Assembly: GCF_020447205.1 (NCBI RefSeq)
Contig: NZ_JAJAEL010000001.1
Span: 43,956 to 107,955, forward strand
Source of the DNA: Thalassolituus alkanivorans
GTDB taxonomy: Bacteria > Pseudomonadota > Gammaproteobacteria > Pseudomonadales > Oceanobacteraceae
Direction: 5' to 3'
DNA length: 64,000 nt
This document shows positions 39,718-49,400 of the stretch, one piece after another (the first letter of the stretch is position 1; every line of letters begins with the position of its first letter). A model generated the notes under the pieces. That model had not been told where the DNA came from. It saw only the letters and a list, made by a program, of their open reading frames with translations, and did no database searches. The position numbers and the translations under genes were made by a program.

Positions 39718-40241
39718 TACTTCTTACCCTGATTGCGGGCTTCGAGTTTGTGCTTCTTCTCGAGTTTGTCTTTGATGCGGTTACGCTTCAGTGGCGAGAT
39801 ATAGTCGACCATCAGTTTGCCTTCGAGGTGGTCAGCTTCGTGCTGAATACAGACCGCCAGCAGGCCGCGGCATTCCATTTCAAAGGGTTTGCCATCGCGG
39901 TCGAGGGCTTTGACCAGACAGTGCTCAATGCGGGTAACGTCTTCGTAGAAGCCGGGAACCGACAAGCAACCTTCCTGCATGGTTTCCATTTCGCCGTCGA
40001 GTACGGTGATTTCCGGATTGATAAATACCAGGGGCTCGTTTTTATCTTCCGACACGTCGATGGTCACGATGCGCTCGTGTACATTGACCTGAGTGGCCGC
40101 CAGACCAATGCCCGGTGCCTGATACATGGTTTCGAACATGTCATCGACGATGGCACGCACCCGGTCGTCCACCTCAGCCACAGGTGCGGCTTTGGTACGT
40201 AAACGGGGATCCGGGTATTCTAAAATTTCGAGTATGGACAT
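39717..40241 (-). CDS. def: Peptide deformylase
   Basis: A 174-residue metalloprotease removing N-formyl groups from nascent proteins. The three motifs are intact: GIGLAATQV (about 45), EGCLSVPG (about 90) and the metal site QHEADHLEG (about 132-140). First gene of the def-fmt-rsmB unit, divergent from the LysM gene. Confidence 0.97.
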   Translation of the reverse strand: MSILEILEYPDPRLRTKAAPVAEVDDRVRAIVDDMFETMYQAPGIGLAATQVNVHERIVTIDVSEDKNEPLVFINPEITVLDGEMETMQEGCLSVPGFYEDVTRIEHCLVKALDRDGKPFEMECRGLLAVCIQHEADHLEGKLMVDYISPLKRNRIKDKLEKKHKLEARNQGKK

Positions 40242-40352
40242 AGAGTTGCTGTGCTTTTATAGAACTAAGTGGTCGTGACTTGCTAAGATGGCTGCCGAAC
40301 AGTGATTTTCAATGCGCGATCGCAGATCCGCTAATAATAAAGGGAATACAGG

Positions 40353-41411
40353 ATGAGCAAAACCATCAAGCGCATTCTCGTTGCTGGTTTGATGTGTCTT
40401 TCAACCGGTGCCATGGCGCTGGATCTGAAATCCGATGCGCCACAACGCTATGTGGTTAAAAAGGGCGATACCCTCTGGGATATCTCCGAACGCTTTACCA
40501 ATGACCCCTGGCAGTGGCCGGAAATCTGGTATCAGAACGGTCAGATTAAAGATCCTCACCTGATTTTTCCGGGTGACGAGATCGGCCTGATCAGCATTGA
40601 TGGTGAAACCCGCGTTACCGTCACCAAGCGTGGTGAAGGCAGCCGTACCGTGAAGTTATCTCCGGGTACGGTAAAAATGCAGCCAACCGCCCGTGTTGAA
40701 CCGATTGAGTCTGCAATTCCTGCGATTCCACAGGATGCCATTCGTGGTTTCCTGCGTGAGCACCGTGTAGTGGCTCCGGAAGTGCTGGAAAAAGCACCAC
40801 GTGTTTTGTCGGGCGCCGATGCCCGCATTCTGATGGGCGCTGGCGGTAAAGTGTATGCCCGCGGTGATTTTGGCCCTCAGGTTTCCAGTGCCTACGGCGT
40901 GTTCCGCAAAGGTCAGGTTTACCGTGATCCGGAAAGCGGCGAAGTGCTGGGGCTGGAAGCGCTGGATATCGGTATGGGCCGTGTACTGGCTCATGATGAT
41001 GATATTGTGACGCTGGAACTGGAGCGTACCAATCAGCAGGTATCCGTTGGTGACATGCTGCTGCCGACCGAAGACCGCGATCTTATTGCCAACTTCTACC
41101 CGAAATCTCCGGAGCGTGCGGTTCAAGGCCAGATTCTGGCGGTATCCGGTGGCGTGACTCAGGTGGGTCAGTATGACGTGGTGGTACTTAACCGTGGCGA
41201 GCGCGATGGTCTGGTGCCCGGCTCTGTACTGCTGATCAAAAAAGCGGGTGCTGTGGTGTATGACCGCGTTGCTGCTGAACGGGTACGCTTACCGGAAGAA
41301 CGTGCCGGCAGCCTGATGGTGTTCCGTACGTTCGAAAAACTGTCCTATGCACTGATTATGCGGGCGACCAAGCCGCTGCGTGTCGGCGACAAGGTGGAAT
41401 CCCCGAACTAA
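40353..41411 (+). CDS. LysM peptidoglycan-binding protein next to dprA
   Basis: A 352-residue exported protein with a signal peptide (cut near ALA/LD at about residue 24) and a single LysM domain, RYVVKKGDTLWDISERF through HLIFPGDEI (about 32-80), which binds peptidoglycan. The remaining 270 residues form an unnamed conserved C-terminal region. It belongs to the family found beside dprA/def in many gammaproteobacteria, probably acting in the cell wall. AGGGAA precedes the ATG; dprA follows after 12 bases. Confidence 0.9.
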   Translation: MSKTIKRILVAGLMCLSTGAMALDLKSDAPQRYVVKKGDTLWDISERFTNDPWQWPEIWYQNGQIKDPHLIFPGDEIGLISIDGETRVTVTKRGEGSRTVKLSPGTVKMQPTARVEPIESAIPAIPQDAIRGFLREHRVVAPEVLEKAPRVLSGADARILMGAGGKVYARGDFGPQVSSAYGVFRKGQVYRDPESGEVLGLEALDIGMGRVLAHDDDIVTLELERTNQQVSVGDMLLPTEDRDLIANFYPKSPERAVQGQILAVSGGVTQVGQYDVVVLNRGERDGLVPGSVLLIKKAGAVVYDRVAAERVRLPEERAGSLMVFRTFEKLSYALIMRATKPLRVGDKVESPN

Positions 41412-41423
41412 TAAGGACTGTTT

Positions 41424-42512
41424 ATGCTCAGGGACGAGCTGTTACTCGCCTGGTGGCGTCTGGCAAAACTGCCGGGCGTCGGCAGCGTTACTCTTGGTGA
41501 TATCCGCCAGAACCTTTCCCGTCCGCACGATCTCTTATCCTGCACCGTCGCGCAGCTGGAATCTTTTGGCCTGAAGGCCGATGCCGCTGCGCGCTGGCTG
41601 GATGATCCTTCCCTGAGTGATGGTTTTGATGTGTTGCAACGCTGGCGCAATCAAAGCCGTTGCGGTGTGTTGCTGGCGGGTGTGGCTCCGTATCCTGAAA
41701 CGCTTGCCAGCCTGCGCGATGCCCCCACTTTTCTTTATTACCATGGTGATCTGGCCTGTTTCAGTCAGCCGATGATCGCCATGGTCGGCAGTCGTAACCC
41801 AACCCCTTATGGCGCGGAATGGGCGCAGCAAACAGCCAGTCAGCTGGCGGCGGCTGGTCTGACGGTCGTCAGTGGCATGGCGATTGGCATTGATGGCGCC
41901 GTGCATCAGGGAGCGCTTAGTTGTGGACGCACCATTGCGGTACTCGGCAGTGGCCCGGATGTGATTTATCCGCAGCGCCATCTGGGGCTGGCGCAGATGG
42001 TGATGCAAAAAGGACTGTTGTTGTCGGAATTTGCCCCGGGAACAGAGCCCCAGGCCAAACATTTTCCTTCCCGTAACCGCATTATCAGCGGCCTGAGCCT
42101 CGGTACTGTGGTGGTGGAAGCGGCGATTAAAAGTGGCTCGCTGATTACCGCGCGCCAGGCCGCAGAACAGGGGCGCGAAGTTTTTGCCTTACCCGGTGCG
42201 GTGACCAACCCGCTTAGCCATGGTTGCCATCAGCTGATCCGCGAAGGTGCCTGTCTGGTACAGAATGCGCAGGATATTCTGCAGGAGCTGAACCTGTTGC
42301 CGGAACAGGCTCAGACTCAACTGGAATTAACCGAACCGGTATCTGCCGCGGTGCCGGTATTGGTTACTCAGGTGGATTACAGTGCGACCAGCACCGATGT
42401 GATTGCCCTGCGCAGTGCCTTACCCATCTCGCAATTATTACCGCAACTCCTCGACCTTGAATTGCAGGGCTGGCTGGCACAGGTGCCAGGTGGTTATATG
42501 CGGCTGAAGTAA
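41424..42512 (+). CDS. dprA: DNA-processing protein DprA
   Basis: A 362-residue DprA/Smf, which loads RecA on incoming single-stranded DNA during transformation. The Rossmann core contains MVGSRNPTPYGAEWAQ and VVSGMAIGIDGAVHQGAL, and FPSRNRIISGLS. A C-terminal winged-helix-like region (about 300-362) is present. In relatives tsaC follows directly; here about 11 kb of minus-strand genes separate them. Confidence 0.95.
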   Translation: MLRDELLLAWWRLAKLPGVGSVTLGDIRQNLSRPHDLLSCTVAQLESFGLKADAAARWLDDPSLSDGFDVLQRWRNQSRCGVLLAGVAPYPETLASLRDAPTFLYYHGDLACFSQPMIAMVGSRNPTPYGAEWAQQTASQLAAAGLTVVSGMAIGIDGAVHQGALSCGRTIAVLGSGPDVIYPQRHLGLAQMVMQKGLLLSEFAPGTEPQAKHFPSRNRIISGLSLGTVVVEAAIKSGSLITARQAAEQGREVFALPGAVTNPLSHGCHQLIREGACLVQNAQDILQELNLLPEQAQTQLELTEPVSAAVPVLVTQVDYSATSTDVIALRSALPISQLLPQLLDLELQGWLAQVPGGYMRLK

Positions 42513-42527
42513 CAGCCGCAATTGCCC

Positions 42528-42746
42528 CTACAAACTCTTTAGCAGCAGAAAAATAAACAGCGCAATCAGCAGCAGATAGCCGATCACGATCTGTACATAC
42601 TGCGACTTGTTTCCCCCGGCTTTATACCAACGGCCAAAAGCAAAAATACGCTTATTCTTCAGGCCACTGATCAGTACACCGATCACAGCAACTAATGCGA
42701 TGCTGATGAAATAAGGCAGCCATGCAGTATCGGCAGATGTTGGCAT
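42528..42746 (-). CDS. Small two-helix membrane protein
   Basis: A 72-residue protein with two hydrophobic helices (about 12-28 and 50-70) separated by a basic loop LKNKRIFAFGRWYKAGGNK, suggesting a hairpin with the loop in the cytoplasm. It lies at the 3' end of the envelope operon, same strand, 54 bases after the 28-residue ORF, and may belong to it. No family recognised. Confidence 0.6.
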   Translation of the reverse strand: MPTSADTAWLPYFISIALVAVIGVLISGLKNKRIFAFGRWYKAGGNKSQYVQIVIGYLLLIALFIFLLLKSL

Positions 42747-42800
42747 TGCTGTCTCCGGTATAAAAGATAAAGCTGTTGGTTACTGGCCTCTGTTCAATGG

Positions 42801-42887
42801 TCAGGAATTTTGACTGGCAATAACAATCAACAGACCAATAAACAGCCAGAGCAGAATTTCCAATACCAGAATGTTCTTTTTGCGCAT
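42801..42887 (-). CDS. Predicted 28-residue single-pass membrane peptide
   Basis: ATG at 42887 to TGA at 42801. The peptide begins MRKKN and then runs through an unbroken hydrophobic segment of about 18 residues ending in IASQNS, the layout of a small single-pass membrane protein with positive-inside N-terminus. A weak AGGG lies upstream. It sits 38 bases after the 161-residue gene on the same strand. Evidence is composition and context only. Confidence 0.4.
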   Translation of the reverse strand: MRKKNILVLEILLWLFIGLLIVIASQNS

Positions 42888-42925
42888 AAAACCCTAGGGT
42901 CTGAATTTCGCTTATGGCGTGATGA

Positions 42926-43411
42926 TCAGCGCTGCCACAGCAACGAAGCAACAAAATACAAAGGTAACGGCATAAATATCCAGCCCAGTGCCAGGTTGCG
43001 GATACGGCTGAGCTGACTCCGGCTGACCTGGCCTGAATCCGGAAAGCTTTTCAGATCGCCGAAGCGCTGCTGCCAGAACCAGCGCAGCTGGCCGGATGGC
43101 AGAAAAACAGCGCCGGTTGCCAATGACAGCAGCACAATCTCTGCACGGATATATTCAGCGCCACCGATAAAAATCAGCGGCGTGATAATGGCAATAACCG
43201 GTGCCAGCAGATGATTAATCAATGGCCGCCGGCGGCCATTGGTTTGCTCTTCCAGATAGCACCACCACTTAACCGACATCAGCGGCAGAATAGCAAGCAG
43301 AGTACTGCCTGCCACCATTCCCATTTTCTGCACAAATGAATCACTGATGCTGCTGATATTCAGCCAGTAAATCAGAGTGGTCAGAGCAAGCCAGAAGAGG
43401 GTTCTGCTCAT
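42926..43411 (-). CDS. Polytopic membrane protein, fourth gene of envelope operon
   Basis: A 161-residue inner-membrane protein with about four hydrophobic segments (residues 2-20, 30-48, 70-88, 135-155). The frame opens at 43435, but the ATG at 43411 overlaps the preceding stop as ATGA, the same coupling used at every junction of this operon. I recognise no family. It probably assembles with, or supports export of, the three large proteins encoded upstream. Confidence 0.72.
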   Translation of the reverse strand: MSRTLFWLALTTLIYWLNISSISDSFVQKMGMVAGSTLLAILPLMSVKWWCYLEEQTNGRRRPLINHLLAPVIAIITPLIFIGGAEYIRAEIVLLSLATGAVFLPSGQLRWFWQQRFGDLKSFPDSGQVSRSQLSRIRNLALGWIFMPLPLYFVASLLWQR

Positions 43412-46400
43412 ATAAAGCCCAGCATAAAAATCCACGCGTCGACAAAAAGAATCATGGCTGCCACATCAAAAGTTACTCGGGGAAGAAACCCAAGAGAAAG
43501 CGCTAATGCTGCCATCGCATTATTAGTATTAAACTGCTGATGATTTTGCGCGTTCTCAATCCCTCTGACCCAAAAGTAGAAGTTAATAGCAATCCACGAG
43601 AGCGCAAGCAAAGCGAGAAAACCCGGAGCTGCAAGAAAGCTTAAGACAGCAACCGATGCAAAAAACATAAATAAGCCCAGTACGAGAGAAAAACCAAGAA
43701 GTTCGCCGCCATTATCCCCACCACCAATCAGGTAAGCGCCGGCTCCTGTTTCCGGATCAAGCACTGTGTAACCGATAGAGGATTTACCAAAAAAGCTGAC
43801 CGGCTTTTCATGGGCTGTCACTTCTTTACCGGCGTATACCGAATTGCGGATATCCGTTTCAACAGATGCCGGCAACTGCAGACCATTTAATGCGATGTCG
43901 AGGTTAGTTCGTGTGATGGTCCAGATTTTCTGGCCTTCAGCCGCTGCCAGCTGTAAGGCTTTGACCGCGCTGATACCATTCGCTGGATGATCAGGCGTCC
44001 CGAACATTTGTTCCGGAACAAGATGTTCCATCGCACTCAGGCGCGCACCGGTTGTACGGTTGTAATTAATCCATTGCTGGGTGTCGTTATTTTTATGCGC
44101 CAGCAGATGCGTGATGTGATCAACGTCCATTACCAGGCCGTCCACCTTCACGTTACGTGGAATACCAAACCAGTACAGCGGCGTCACATTGGTTTTGAAT
44201 AAACCGTAGCTGGGTGCTTTATAGCTCACCATATTGGCCTGACGGGCAGCGATATCATCCTGCACATTATTCAGGGCAAAGTAGCTGAGGATGGTGGCGT
44301 AGAGTAAATCACCAACCAGTTGTTGTTTGCCAAGGTCGGTGTAATCTTCGGCAGTGATTTTCTGTTGGGTGTTTTCCAGATCATTTTTCAGTGCATCGGC
44401 CTGTGCCGGGCTGACGCCATGCAGGTCGAGCGCCAGTGCCCGGTATTCGCCGGCAATCGGTTTGTTCTGCGATGTACGCCAGCCACGGCCGGGCTGCCAA
44501 TAACCCATTTCTGATAACAGCTCAGTACCCATGGTCACGCTGCTGCTTGTTGCCGCTGCAATTTCACTGCCAATGGTAAATTCGCCGTTCAGATGAATCA
44601 GGTAGCCGGGCAGGGTGTCGGGTACAGCCGCCGGGTCGATGTCGCCATTGGCATCCGGCTCCGGCAAATAGCTGGTGAGGGTTTGCTCATCGGCTTCAGA
44701 AGCCGGGGCAAATGACAGCGCCAGTTTTTTACCGGCTAACAAGGCGGTTGGCTGATTAACGCTGAGCAGAATATTGCCCATCTGCCCGTACTGACTGCTG
44801 CCCAGCGTGTATTTGAATTTCCAGCGCTGGTTGTCGGTCAGGGCCGAAGCCACCAGTTTGCGGGTGCGCAGTTCGTACGGCAGCGAGGCCGCCAGTGATT
44901 CACGCACGACGGTCTTGATGGCAGCCGTACCCAGTACGTCGCCGACGGTGGCGTCCGGAGTCTGACTGTTGATATGTTCTTTCAATCGTGCCTGATAGTC
45001 GTCCAATGCCTGAGCAATATCCTGCTGTGGAATGCCTTGTGCCCAGCCCTCAGCTTCGTTGATTGTTGTTTGCTGGAGGATTGTGTCCGCAAGCGCCTGG
45101 GCATCAAAAGGTATGGCCTGATCAAGGCCCATACCGTCCTGATATTCATATTGCTTGTAGCTGGCATCCATCGGAATCCAGCTGTCACCGACGCTGTGCT
45201 TTGCCCCGCGGCTGGGTAAATAATCGATCCAGGCTTCAACCCAGACATGCTCCAGTTCGAAGTGCGTCACCTGACCACCGCTGACCAGCATCTTGCTGGG
45301 CACGCCGCCCTGGCCGAGCAGATTGCCGGCGGCTTCCGGTACCTGCACATTACCAACCCAGTTCATCACGCTGGCGGCGGGCATACGCACGGTACCAAAG
45401 GCGTAACGGGCCGGAACATTGGCGGCACGCAGCAGGGCAACCAGCAGGCTGGCGGTATCGAAGGCGTTACCTTTCTGATAAGTCAGGGTGTATTCAGCGC
45501 CCTGCACCGAACCGTAGCTGGGAATATATTCAACGTTATTACGAACCCACTGATAGATCGCGACCGGATCGTTATTCAGCTCACCGGCTTTGGCAATAAT
45601 GGCCGGACTGAGCGGTGCGTCGAGGGTGGCATCCAGATCGGCCTGAACCGGGCCGCCGGGATTGCCCAGCATGTCCGGGGTGATGACGTTACTGGCCAGT
45701 TGTACGCCCTGCTCAAATAACGGCAGGTCGTAACGCTGACTCAGCAGTTTGGCATCCTGTGCCGGTTCCGGGGTCAGTTTCGGATCTGGTGTACCCCACG
45801 GCAGTTGTTCCGGATCGAACGGATCACGCGGGTTACCGATACTGAAACTGTTCAGCAGGTCGTTCAGGGCGTTGAGCTGTTGCTCCTGATCATCCAGCGA
45901 TTGCTCTTGTGTGGCTGCCGTCAGTTGTTCCTGCAGTTGTTGGTAGCGGGCCAGAATCTGCGCCTGGAGCTGCTGCTGTCGCTCCAGCACAACGGCCGGC
46001 AGGCCATGCTCCTGCAGACGGGCGGCTTCCTGCGCGAGGGAATTTTCGGTGTCCTGGCGCAGCTCATTCAGACGCTGCTGAAACCGCTGGCTGGGATTAT
46101 CCGGCAAGGCATCCTCGCCAAAGCCAACAAAACTCAGCGCACGGCTGACAAAGCCCTGCTCAGCATTCTGTTTGTTCAGCACCTGTTGCCGCTGCTGGCT
46201 GATATGGTCGCGCAGATTGGCCAGCACCTGATCAAGCTGCTGATTGTCCTGCAGCCAGCGTTGCTGTTCTTCCAGCTGCTGTTGCTGGTCAATTTCCACC
46301 GCAACCGCCCAGGACGGCCAGATCACCGCATTCAGAAAAACAACCAGCACCGCGCGCGCAATAAGACGCAGCGGGCGGGATGAGCGTGGAGCGCTGTCCA

Positions 46401-46473
46401 GCAGCAGCTCCTGTTGCAGCAGAGGCATAGAAGGGGTTCCTGAAGTCATAACTGAATTCCGTTTCATGATCAT
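43408..46473 (-). CDS. Transglutaminase-like membrane protein lacking the catalytic Cys
   Basis: A 1021-residue protein. A hydrophobic segment at about 36-58 (signal or anchor) is followed by a Gln-rich coiled coil (about 60-220). The transglutaminase-like core runs about 300-445: GNAFDTASLLVALLRA (G335 onward), H409 in LEHVWVEAW and D436 in WIPMDAS. In classical members a Cys stands two residues after the Gly; here it is A337. The C-terminus has about four hydrophobic helices (about 925-1021). Related transglutaminase-like proteins occur beside RHS genes in proteobacteria. ATG at 46473 overlaps the previous stop. Likely an envelope protein with a pseudo-enzyme or altered active site. Confidence 0.78.
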   Translation of the reverse strand: MIMKRNSVMTSGTPSMPLLQQELLLDSAPRSSRPLRLIARAVLVVFLNAVIWPSWAVAVEIDQQQQLEEQQRWLQDNQQLDQVLANLRDHISQQRQQVLNKQNAEQGFVSRALSFVGFGEDALPDNPSQRFQQRLNELRQDTENSLAQEAARLQEHGLPAVVLERQQQLQAQILARYQQLQEQLTAATQEQSLDDQEQQLNALNDLLNSFSIGNPRDPFDPEQLPWGTPDPKLTPEPAQDAKLLSQRYDLPLFEQGVQLASNVITPDMLGNPGGPVQADLDATLDAPLSPAIIAKAGELNNDPVAIYQWVRNNVEYIPSYGSVQGAEYTLTYQKGNAFDTASLLVALLRAANVPARYAFGTVRMPAASVMNWVGNVQVPEAAGNLLGQGGVPSKMLVSGGQVTHFELEHVWVEAWIDYLPSRGAKHSVGDSWIPMDASYKQYEYQDGMGLDQAIPFDAQALADTILQQTTINEAEGWAQGIPQQDIAQALDDYQARLKEHINSQTPDATVGDVLGTAAIKTVVRESLAASLPYELRTRKLVASALTDNQRWKFKYTLGSSQYGQMGNILLSVNQPTALLAGKKLALSFAPASEADEQTLTSYLPEPDANGDIDPAAVPDTLPGYLIHLNGEFTIGSEIAAATSSSVTMGTELLSEMGYWQPGRGWRTSQNKPIAGEYRALALDLHGVSPAQADALKNDLENTQQKITAEDYTDLGKQQLVGDLLYATILSYFALNNVQDDIAARQANMVSYKAPSYGLFKTNVTPLYWFGIPRNVKVDGLVMDVDHITHLLAHKNNDTQQWINYNRTTGARLSAMEHLVPEQMFGTPDHPANGISAVKALQLAAAEGQKIWTITRTNLDIALNGLQLPASVETDIRNSVYAGKEVTAHEKPVSFFGKSSIGYTVLDPETGAGAYLIGGGDNGGELLGFSLVLGLFMFFASVAVLSFLAAPGFLALLALSWIAINFYFWVRGIENAQNHQQFNTNNAMAALALSLGFLPRVTFDVAAMILFVDAWIFMLGFI

Positions 46474-49400
46474 TGCGCCAGCTTCTCGCCGACAAACTGA
46501 ATATGACGCTGTACCTGCTGACGGGCACTGGCGACATCGTCTTCATGGCCAACCAGCAACAGGTCGGCGGCCAGCAGCAACAGCGTCTGCGCCTGATACC
46601 AGTGCTCTTTGTTGATGGCTTCGCGGGCCAGCTTGAACTTCAGCCAGGCATGGCGGTAGTTCAGGCGATACCAGTAGTCCCAGGCCAGGCTGTCGAGCAG
46701 TGCCTGGGTTGCCGCGAGTTCCGGGGTGGCGCTGGCGCCGAATGCAAAGCTGGCCTGCGCCTGTTGCAGTTGCTGATTGCCGTCGACGGTGGTGGTCAGC
46801 AGGCCGATGCTCTGCTCACCGTCGCGGTCGGCCAGTTTGATGTACAGACGTGATGCCAGAGTCTGCTGCTCTGCCAGCGTCAGGGTTGCCAGCCAGTGTT
46901 CATCCTGCTGAGCAAAGATGCCGGGAACCAGCAGCTCAGCACCTTCCGGCAGCAGCAGTTCGCTGACTAAGCTGACGGCACCGCGGTTGTTCTGCCACTG
47001 TACGTTCAGCGGCAGTACGGCAGAGCCCAGGGCCGGCAGTTCATCCGGCTGGATCTGTTGCAGTGCCTGCAGAATCAGTTCGGCATAGCTGCTGTCAGCC
47101 CCGGCCTGAGTAGCCTGCAGCAACAGGTCGAAACCAAAGAACAGGCTGCGTCCTTTGCCATAGTCGTAGCCGGTAATGGCGCGGCGCTTAACGTCGAAAA
47201 TGTCGTGCGCTTTATGCTCGCCTTTATCCAGCCAGTGCCAGTTATGCTGCTGGTCGTCTCCGGCCAGCGCGTATTCGGCAAGGGTTTCGGCGCCGGTCAG
47301 CCAGATACCCTGAACCTTATCGGCCAGCGGCAGCTGGGCATTCCAGGCGCTGCTCAGGTCAGAGTTGTGTACCTGTAATTCCCGCGCCCATGGATGACGG
47401 CCAATCACCGCCACACCCAGTGCCGATTCCAGCCACAGGTTACGTTTATCGAAACCACCGGCGACGATCAGGCCTTTACCGGCGAAGACCGCTTCGCGCA
47501 GCTCTTTCTGTACCTGCCAGTGCAGCTGCGGACGTTCGGCCAGCAACAGGTAGCTGCTGTAACCACCGAGACGGTGCTCGCGGGCAAAGTCATCGGCGCT
47601 GTGTACCAGCGTGTATTCCCAGCCAGCGTCCTGCAGCAGTTGTTCGATAAAGTCGTTCTGCTCATTCACATCCGGACCGTTGAGCGGGCCGAACGGATCG
47701 GCATTACGCAGATCGTCATCGCTGTGCCACGGATGCCAGGCCAGCAGGCTGACGTCTTCGTACAGTTCATTAAGTGTTAATGGGCGGTCGCAGCTGCAGT
47801 CGAAGGTCCAGGACTTCTCAACCTTACTCAGCCAGTTACGTTTAACCGACACTTCAACCCGGTACTCTTTGCCCAGTCCGGATGATGACTGCACCAGCAC
47901 TTCGAACTGACCGCTGGCCTGAGCTTTCACACTGAGATCGGTGTTGGCCTTGCCGTGGCGATGGTTGATTTCGGTATCCAGCGCGCTGACGATCTCGGTA
48001 TCCAACAGCTTGCCATCCGGGCCGTAGAGGCGGATTTCAATCTGCTGAGAGGTGTTCAGTTCGGCGCCGAAGTCGAAGCCAACGCGGATGTCCTCAAGAG
48101 CAGAACACTGACGCGGAGCATCGGTCAGCACCAGCACGCGGCCAGGGCCTTCACTGCTGAGGGCCGTGGATACTTCAGGCGCCTGCACTTCAAAGCTGTC
48201 ACTGGCCAGAACCTGCCAGGTGCCGTTGATGTTGGCTTCCAGCACACAGGCATAACCACCGTAAGCCTGTCCTGCGGCGCTGAAGTCGGTGTGCCAGGTA
48301 AATTCATCATTGCGGCCGATATCGGCGCTGATTTCGGTGCGCTGCAGCAGGGTTTCGCTGTCCGCCTGAATCAGGCTGTAAGCCAGCTGAGTCCCCAAAG
48401 CCGCTTCCGGCGCCCGGTTGCGTACCGTGAAATCACAGCGGGTGCTGCCGGTATGATAGATACGGCTGTCTGCGGCCTGAACACTGCCCAGCAGTTCCTG
48501 CAGTGCCAGAGACTGCACGCGGAATCCGGCCTGCGAACGGCTGAGTTCCTGACCGCTGGTGGCATCCAGTGTTTTCCACACAGCCTGATACTGTCCCTGA
48601 CTGGCGTCGTTCAGGGCCAGCAGGAAGCTGAAGTCTTCCATTGACGACGGTGCGAGGCTGCCCAGATCACGGCTCTGGCGGAAAACTTCTGTGCCATCCG
48701 GCGCATACACCAGCAGTTCGTTGCGGGTGGTCGTCAGCGGCGCATTGCTGGAAGTATTCTGCAGACGGGCACTGAGGTTAACGCTGTCCCAGCGGCCGTA
48801 AACCGGTTTGTCGGTATACAGGCTGGTGGCCAGACTCAGCGCGCCGCCACTGTTAGTCACAACGCTGAAGGGGGCTTCGGCCACTGCGGTTACACGGCCA
48901 TCGGCGCGCAGCAGTTCGGCCCGCACGCGGTAGTTACCGGCAATCAGATTGCCGATGCTGAAGTCATAACCATTGATGGTTTTATCTTCCAGACTGGTGA
49001 AACTCAGGGTCTGTTCGTTCAGCTGGCTGACCAGTACGCCCTGTTCATCGACGATCTGCAGGCGGAAGCCGCTGCTGGTATCGCCTTCGTCCTGATTGCG
49101 GACCTGACTGCTGATAATGACCTGTTCCTGCGGCCGGTATTGAATGCGGTCGGTATTGGTCGACAGCGCCAGAACGGTTTCAGAAACCTGCACCGCGCGT
49201 GAGCCAAGGCCATCACGGATCAGGTTGCCGTTCATATCGCGGTAGGTCATTTCCAGTTCATGGATAACCAGACGTGTTTCGCCGGGTTGCAGGTTGTGCA
49301 GCTTCAGGTCGAAACGGATATCGGCAATCTGGCCGACATCAAAGGTCGGGTAGCGCCACTCCACTTCCGACACCGGAGTACCGAGGCGAACGTCGGCCGG

